From Bacillota bacterium (lineage in GTDB: Bacteria > Bacillota > Clostridia > DSM-8532), in contig JAEXRM010000054.1 of assembly GCA_023440865.1 (NCBI GenBank), positions 1-15,410 on the forward strand: a DNA stretch of 15,410 nt, written 5' to 3'. The notes beneath the pieces are model-generated. The model saw nothing but the letters and a program-made list of their open reading frames with translations, did not search any database and was not told the DNA's origin. Numbering within the stretch: position 1 is the stretch's first letter; each line of letters begins with the position of its first letter. The position numbers and the translations under genes are program-made. Positions 12,300 through 15,410 of this stretch are shown here, in pieces.

Positions 12300-14759
12300 A
12301 TGAGAACAGATACCTTTGTCATCACCGGCATGACCTGCGCCGCGTGCTCGCGGGCCGTGGAACGCGCCGTGGGAAAACAGCCGGGCATGCACGAGGCGAC
12401 GGTCAACCTCGCAACGGAACGCCTGTCCGTCCGCTATGACGACACCGCGCTGGATACCGGCGCCATCATCACGGCGGTGGAAAAGGCGGGATATGGGGCC
12501 AGACGGCTGTCGGAGCCCAAATCGGCAGTCATCCCCATCGAGGGCATGACCTGCTCCGCCTGTTCGCGCGCCATCGAACGGGGCGTGGGAAAAATGGGCG
12601 GCGTGCTCGATGCAAGTGTCAACCTCGCGGCCGAAAAGGCGCAAATCCGCTACGACCCGGAACAGGTGCGCCTTTCCCAGATCAAGCAGAAGATCCGCGA
12701 GCTGGGCTATGTGCCCCGGGAAATCGAATCCGGTGAAGTGCCGGACGAGGCGGCCGATCGGAAGGAGGCCGAAATCAAGGGCATGTGGCGTCACTTCCTG
12801 ACTTCCGCCCTCTTTGCGTTGCCGCTGCTGTACATCGCGATGGGGCCGATGATTCCCTTTCTGGCCTGGCCGGTGCCGGGCTGGATGAAACCCATGCAGT
12901 ACCCGCTGGTCTACACGCTGGTGTGCCTGATTCTCGTGCTGCCCATTCTCTGGAGCGGCCGGCAGTTCTACCGTGTCGGCTTCCGCACCCTCTTCCGCGG
13001 ATCACCCAACATGGATTCCCTCATCGCGACCGGAACGGGTGCCGCCATGCTCTACAGCCTGTATTCCCTCTGGCGGATCACCCAGGGAGATTTCGGGGCC
13101 GTGAATCATCTGTATTTCGAGACGGCCGGCGTCATCATCACGCTGATCCAGCTCGGGAAAACGCTGGAGGCCAACTCGAAGCGCCGCGCCTCCGAAGCGG
13201 CGAAGAAGCTCATGGGGCTGGCTCCGAAAACCGCCATCGTGCTGCATGACGGCGGCCAGCAGGAGATCCCGGTCGAGGAGATTGAACCCGGCGACCTGCT
13301 GCTGGTCCGACCCGGTGAGAAAATCGCCGTCGACGGGCAGGTGGTCTCCGGTGATTCGAGCGTCGACGAATCGATGCTCACCGGCGAAAGCATGCCCATC
13401 GAGAAGAAACCGGGCGATCCGGTGACCGGCGCGAGCCTCAACCGCACCGGCACCATGACCGTCCGCGCGACCCGGGTTGGTGCGGATACGACGCTCGCAC
13501 AGATCATCCGGCTTGTGGAGCAGGCCCAGGGCAGCAAGGCCCCCATCGCCCGGCTGGCGGACATCATTTCGGGCTGGTTCGTTCCCATCGTCATCGGCCT
13601 CGCTTTGGTTTCCGGGCTTGCCTGGCTCCTGGCCGGCCAGTCCATCCCCTTCTCCCTGTCCATCTTCATCGCGGTACTCGTCATCGCCTGTCCGTGCGCG
13701 CTCGGTCTCGCCACCCCCACCGCCGTCATGGTGGGCTCCGGACGCGGCGCGGAGCTCGGCATCCTCGTCAAGGGCGGCGAGGCGCTGGAAATGGCCCACC
13801 GCATCGACACGGTCGTGTTCGACAAGACCGGCACCCTCACCCATGGCGTGCCCGAAGTGACCGATGTGGTCGCCCTGTCCGGCTTCTCCGCGGATCAGGT
13901 GCTGCGGCATGCGGCCTCCGCCGAGTACGGCAGCGAGCATCCCCTGGCGGGCGCCATCCTCAAGAAGGCATCCGACGAGGGCATCGAGCGACAACCGGTC
14001 TCCGGCTTCGAGGCGCTGCCCGGATACGGCATCCGCGCGGACGTTCCGGAAGGCCGTCTGCTGCTGGGCAACGAAAAGCTGATGCGGGAGAACGGCATCG
14101 ATCCGGCACCGTTCCGAGCGGAATCCGAACTGATTGCGGGCCTCGGCCGCACCCCCATGCTGCTGGCGGTGGACGGAAGAGCCGCGGGCATCATCGCCGC
14201 CGCGGACACGCTCAAACCGTCCAGCCGGTCCGCCGTGGAACGGTTGCGCGCCATGGGCATCCGGGTCGCGATGATCACCGGGGACCATCGGCTCACGGCG
14301 GAAGCCGTCGCCCGCCAGGCGGGCATCGACACCGTCCTGGCGGAAGTCCTGCCGGGCGGCAAGGCGGACGCCGTCAAGCAGCTGCAGGCGGAAGGCCGGA
14401 TCGTGGCCATGGTCGGCGACGGCATCAACGACGCCCCCGCCCTTGTGCAGGCCGACATCGGCATCGCGGTCGGATCCGGCACGGATGTCGCGGTGGAATC
14501 CGCCGACATCGTCCTGATCCGCAACGACATCGCCGACGTGGCCGCCGCGCTCCGCCTGGGGCGCGCCACCATCCGCAACATCAAGCAGAACCTGTTCTGG
14601 GCGTTCTTCTACAACCTGGTCGGCATTCCGATCGCGGCCGGGCTGCTCCATGCGTTCGGCGGGCCGCTGCTCAACCCCGTGTTCGCCGCCGCCGCCATGA
14701 GCCTGAGCTCGGTCTCGGTCGTGGGCAACGCCCTTCGCCTGAAGGCATTCAAGGCGTGA
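12300..14759 (+). CDS. copA: Cu(+)-exporting P1B-type ATPase CopA
   Basis: An 819-residue pump that exports Cu(I) from the cytoplasm using ATP. Two N-terminal HMA domains carry GMTCAAC (C13, C16) and GMTCSAC (C85, C88). Eight membrane helices are expected. TGES (361-364) is the actuator motif; CPC (464-466) lies in the metal-binding helix; D508 in DKTGT is phosphorylated; HP (547-548) and GDGIND (706-711) are nucleotide- and P-domain motifs. YN (771-772) and MSLSS (800-804) in the last helices define the Cu(+)-specific P1B-1 subgroup rather than Zn or Co pumps. The start has AGGAGGGG nine bases upstream. It has its own operator-promoter and is followed, after a repeat region, by a CopZ chaperone that would load its HMA domains. 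No motif is missing. Confidence 0.97.
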   Translation: MRTDTFVITGMTCAACSRAVERAVGKQPGMHEATVNLATERLSVRYDDTALDTGAIITAVEKAGYGARRLSEPKSAVIPIEGMTCSACSRAIERGVGKMGGVLDASVNLAAEKAQIRYDPEQVRLSQIKQKIRELGYVPREIESGEVPDEAADRKEAEIKGMWRHFLTSALFALPLLYIAMGPMIPFLAWPVPGWMKPMQYPLVYTLVCLILVLPILWSGRQFYRVGFRTLFRGSPNMDSLIATGTGAAMLYSLYSLWRITQGDFGAVNHLYFETAGVIITLIQLGKTLEANSKRRASEAAKKLMGLAPKTAIVLHDGGQQEIPVEEIEPGDLLLVRPGEKIAVDGQVVSGDSSVDESMLTGESMPIEKKPGDPVTGASLNRTGTMTVRATRVGADTTLAQIIRLVEQAQGSKAPIARLADIISGWFVPIVIGLALVSGLAWLLAGQSIPFSLSIFIAVLVIACPCALGLATPTAVMVGSGRGAELGILVKGGEALEMAHRIDTVVFDKTGTLTHGVPEVTDVVALSGFSADQVLRHAASAEYGSEHPLAGAILKKASDEGIERQPVSGFEALPGYGIRADVPEGRLLLGNEKLMRENGIDPAPFRAESELIAGLGRTPMLLAVDGRAAGIIAAADTLKPSSRSAVERLRAMGIRVAMITGDHRLTAEAVARQAGIDTVLAEVLPGGKADAVKQLQAEGRIVAMVGDGINDAPALVQADIGIAVGSGTDVAVESADIVLIRNDIADVAAALRLGRATIRNIKQNLFWAFFYNLVGIPIAAGLLHAFGGPLLNPVFAAAAMSLSSVSVVGNALRLKAFKA

Positions 14760-14854
14760 TCCCTGAAAAGGCATAAACGCGCATGGAGCATGATGCGGCC
14801 GCATCGTCCGGCACAAACTTGTCGAAGCGCACATAGTGGATGGACGGAATGGAC
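14760..14854. other. Spacer between copA and the tandem repeats
   Basis: It contains a 14-bp perfect palindrome, GATGCGGCCGCATC (14792-14805), without a following T-run, so it is not a convincing terminator. I see no gene or clear promoter. copZ may be transcribed from copA. Confidence 0.35.
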
Positions 14855-15019
14855 CAAACAGGCCAGAAGAATCAAACAAGGTCGAACGGGTCGGAGGAAA
14901 GCAGAGGGCCAAGCAGACCAGAAGGATCAAGCAAGGCCGAACGGGTCGGAAGAAAGCAGAAGACCAGGCAGACCAGAAGGATCAAACAAGGCCGAACGGA
15001 TCAAAGCGAACGCACAAGG
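14855..15019 (+). repeat. Purine-rich 55-bp tandem repeat, three copies
   Basis: Three head-to-tail copies start at 14855, 14910 and 14965. The core AGACCAGAAGGATCAA, CAAGGCCGAACGGGTCGG and AAAGCAGA elements recur with a few changes; the third copy diverges in its last third, where it supplies the AAGGAGG used by copZ. The unit is not a multiple of three, so each copy would be read in a different frame; I treat it as non-coding. The plus strand is strongly A/G-rich. Confidence 0.75.
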
Positions 15020-15029
15020 AGGCTGTCCC

Positions 15030-15245
15030 ATGAAACGCATCATCACCATTGAAGGCATGTCCTGCAATCACTGCACCGGTCGTGTGAAGAAAGCACTCTC
15101 CGCCCTTGCGGGCGTCACCGCCGTCGAGGTGGAGCTTGCCAGTGGCAAGGCAACCGTGGAATCCGAGGACATCGTCACGGACGCCCTGCTGCGGGAAACC
15201 GTCGAGGACAGCGGTTATGACGTTCGGGGCATCACGCCGGACTGA
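15030..15245 (+). CDS. copZ: CopZ-type copper chaperone (single HMA domain)
   Basis: A 71-residue soluble protein forming one complete HMA (ferredoxin-like) fold: MKRIITIEGMSCNHCTGRVKKAL with copper ligands C12 and C15, and the family ending EDSGYDV. It would carry Cu(I) to the HMA domains of CopA and, in some systems, hand it to CsoR. The start has AAGGAGG seven bases upstream and matches family length. The frame is open further upstream through the tandem repeats, but that part is low-complexity and not HMA-like. It is on the same strand as copA, 270 bases downstream, with no recognisable operator of its own. Its stop is TGA. Confidence 0.93.
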   Translation: MKRIITIEGMSCNHCTGRVKKALSALAGVTAVEVELASGKATVESEDIVTDALLRETVEDSGYDVRGITPD

Positions 15246-15314
15246 TACCGGGTCATGTACCAGTCCCCCGGATGCGCCATCACGACGGGGCTTCCCGTCC
15301 ATGCAACCTCTCAC

Positions 15315-15410
15315 TAGAGTAGGCGGGTGGCGCCGCCGGTTCATCCAGCGGGCCACCAACCCCTCATCAAACCGTGCGTGCGGTTTTCCCGCACACGGCT
15401 TTCCGACATT
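15315..15410 (-). mobile_element. Group II intron, 3' end (domains V and VI), continuing past the window
   Basis: Read on the minus strand, the window edge contains a domain V hairpin (15401-15369) followed by a long domain VI-like stem: GGTGGC/GCCACC, then CCGCTGG/CCGGCGG closed by ATGAA. An unpaired A near 15320 lies about 6-8 bases before the likely 3' splice site (about 15313-15315), where the CCTACTCTA end resembles other bacterial introns. The rest of the ribozyme, and any LtrA-type reverse transcriptase/maturase gene, would lie to the right. The 3' exon is the copZ downstream region. The exact boundary is uncertain by a few bases. Confidence 0.8.
15369..15401 (-). ncRNA. Group II intron domain V (catalytic hairpin)
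   Basis: The 33-base minus-strand hairpin has a 7-bp lower stem (AAGCCGT with ACGGTTT, one G-U pair), a two-base GC bulge and a 6-bp upper stem (GTGCGG with CCGCAC) capped by a GAAA-type loop. The AGC catalytic triad is present in AAGCC. These are the defining traits of domain V. Confidence 0.85.

Noticed and set aside
13002..14930. Long open frame (over 600 codons) opposite copA
   Set aside because: It mirrors the GC-rich codons of copA, has low-complexity sequence and no RBS or family motif, while copA shows every P-type ATPase motif.
14855..15019. CRISPR array
   Set aside because: The copies are contiguous 55-bp tandem units with no unique spacers and no cas genes nearby.
14790..15029. 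Upstream extension of copZ through the tandem repeats
   Set aside because: The extension is Lys/Arg/Gln-rich repeat translation; the 55-bp unit shifts frame at each copy; and the ATG at 15030 has an ideal RBS and matches CopZ length.
15284..15299. Hairpin GACGGG-GCTT-CCCGTC as copZ terminator
   Set aside because: The stem is good but no T-run follows on either strand, so I do not call it a terminator; it may still be structural, close to the intron insertion site.

Overview
The window comes from a fairly GC-rich, probably anaerobic bacterium. The MnmA, Rrf2 and CysK sequences look most like Bacillota (Clostridia-type) proteins, and ribosome binding sites are strong AGGAGG types. All 13 complete genes end in TGA. 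No rRNA, tRNA or CRISPR array was seen. The layout is two divergent blocks that separate in the intergenic region at about 7418-7684.

Left block (minus strand, read right to left): a cysteine synthase (cysK, own promoter and probable terminator), then a nitrogenase-like operon: a stand-alone NifX-like protein, a NifH-like Fe protein, a short NifB-like radical SAM enzyme, and NifD-like and NifK-like subunits (D and K one base apart). After these come an Rrf2-family regulator with a very good promoter overlapped by a palindromic operator, and the start of mnmA (tRNA 2-thiouridylase, cut by the window edge). There is no nifE, nifN or nifV. The P-cluster cysteines and the cofactor cysteine appear to be kept, but the usual cofactor histidine and the Gln/His pair near the N2-reduction site are not. 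This fits group IV nitrogenase-like enzymes, of which methylthio-alkane reductase (MarBHDK), which cleaves C-S bonds for sulfur salvage, is the characterised example. The sulfur genes on both sides support such a role, but the substrate is inferred.

Right block (plus strand): an OmpR-type response regulator and a sensor histidine kinase (overlapping ATGA), then a copper-homeostasis group: a lipoprotein of unknown function, an HMA-TauE/SafE-cupredoxin membrane protein, a CopA-type Cu(+) P1B-ATPase and a CopZ-type chaperone. The lipoprotein and copA each have a near-identical ATACCCC-nnn-GGGGTAT palindrome overlapping the -10 box, as expected for CsoR-type copper derepression; no csoR is in the window. 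The HMA-TauE gene carries an in-frame TAG between its well-placed start and its first HMA motif. A purine-rich array of three 55-bp tandem repeats precedes copZ.

Right edge: the last ~95 bases hold domains V and VI of a group II intron on the minus strand. The rest of the intron, possibly with a reverse transcriptase gene, would lie beyond the window.

How it fits together: the left block would obtain and assimilate sulfur (C-S cleavage, cysteine synthesis, tRNA thiolation) under an Rrf2 regulator, while the right block senses and exports copper. The two halves share no obvious operon; a link through Fe-S cluster or thiol protection from copper is speculation.
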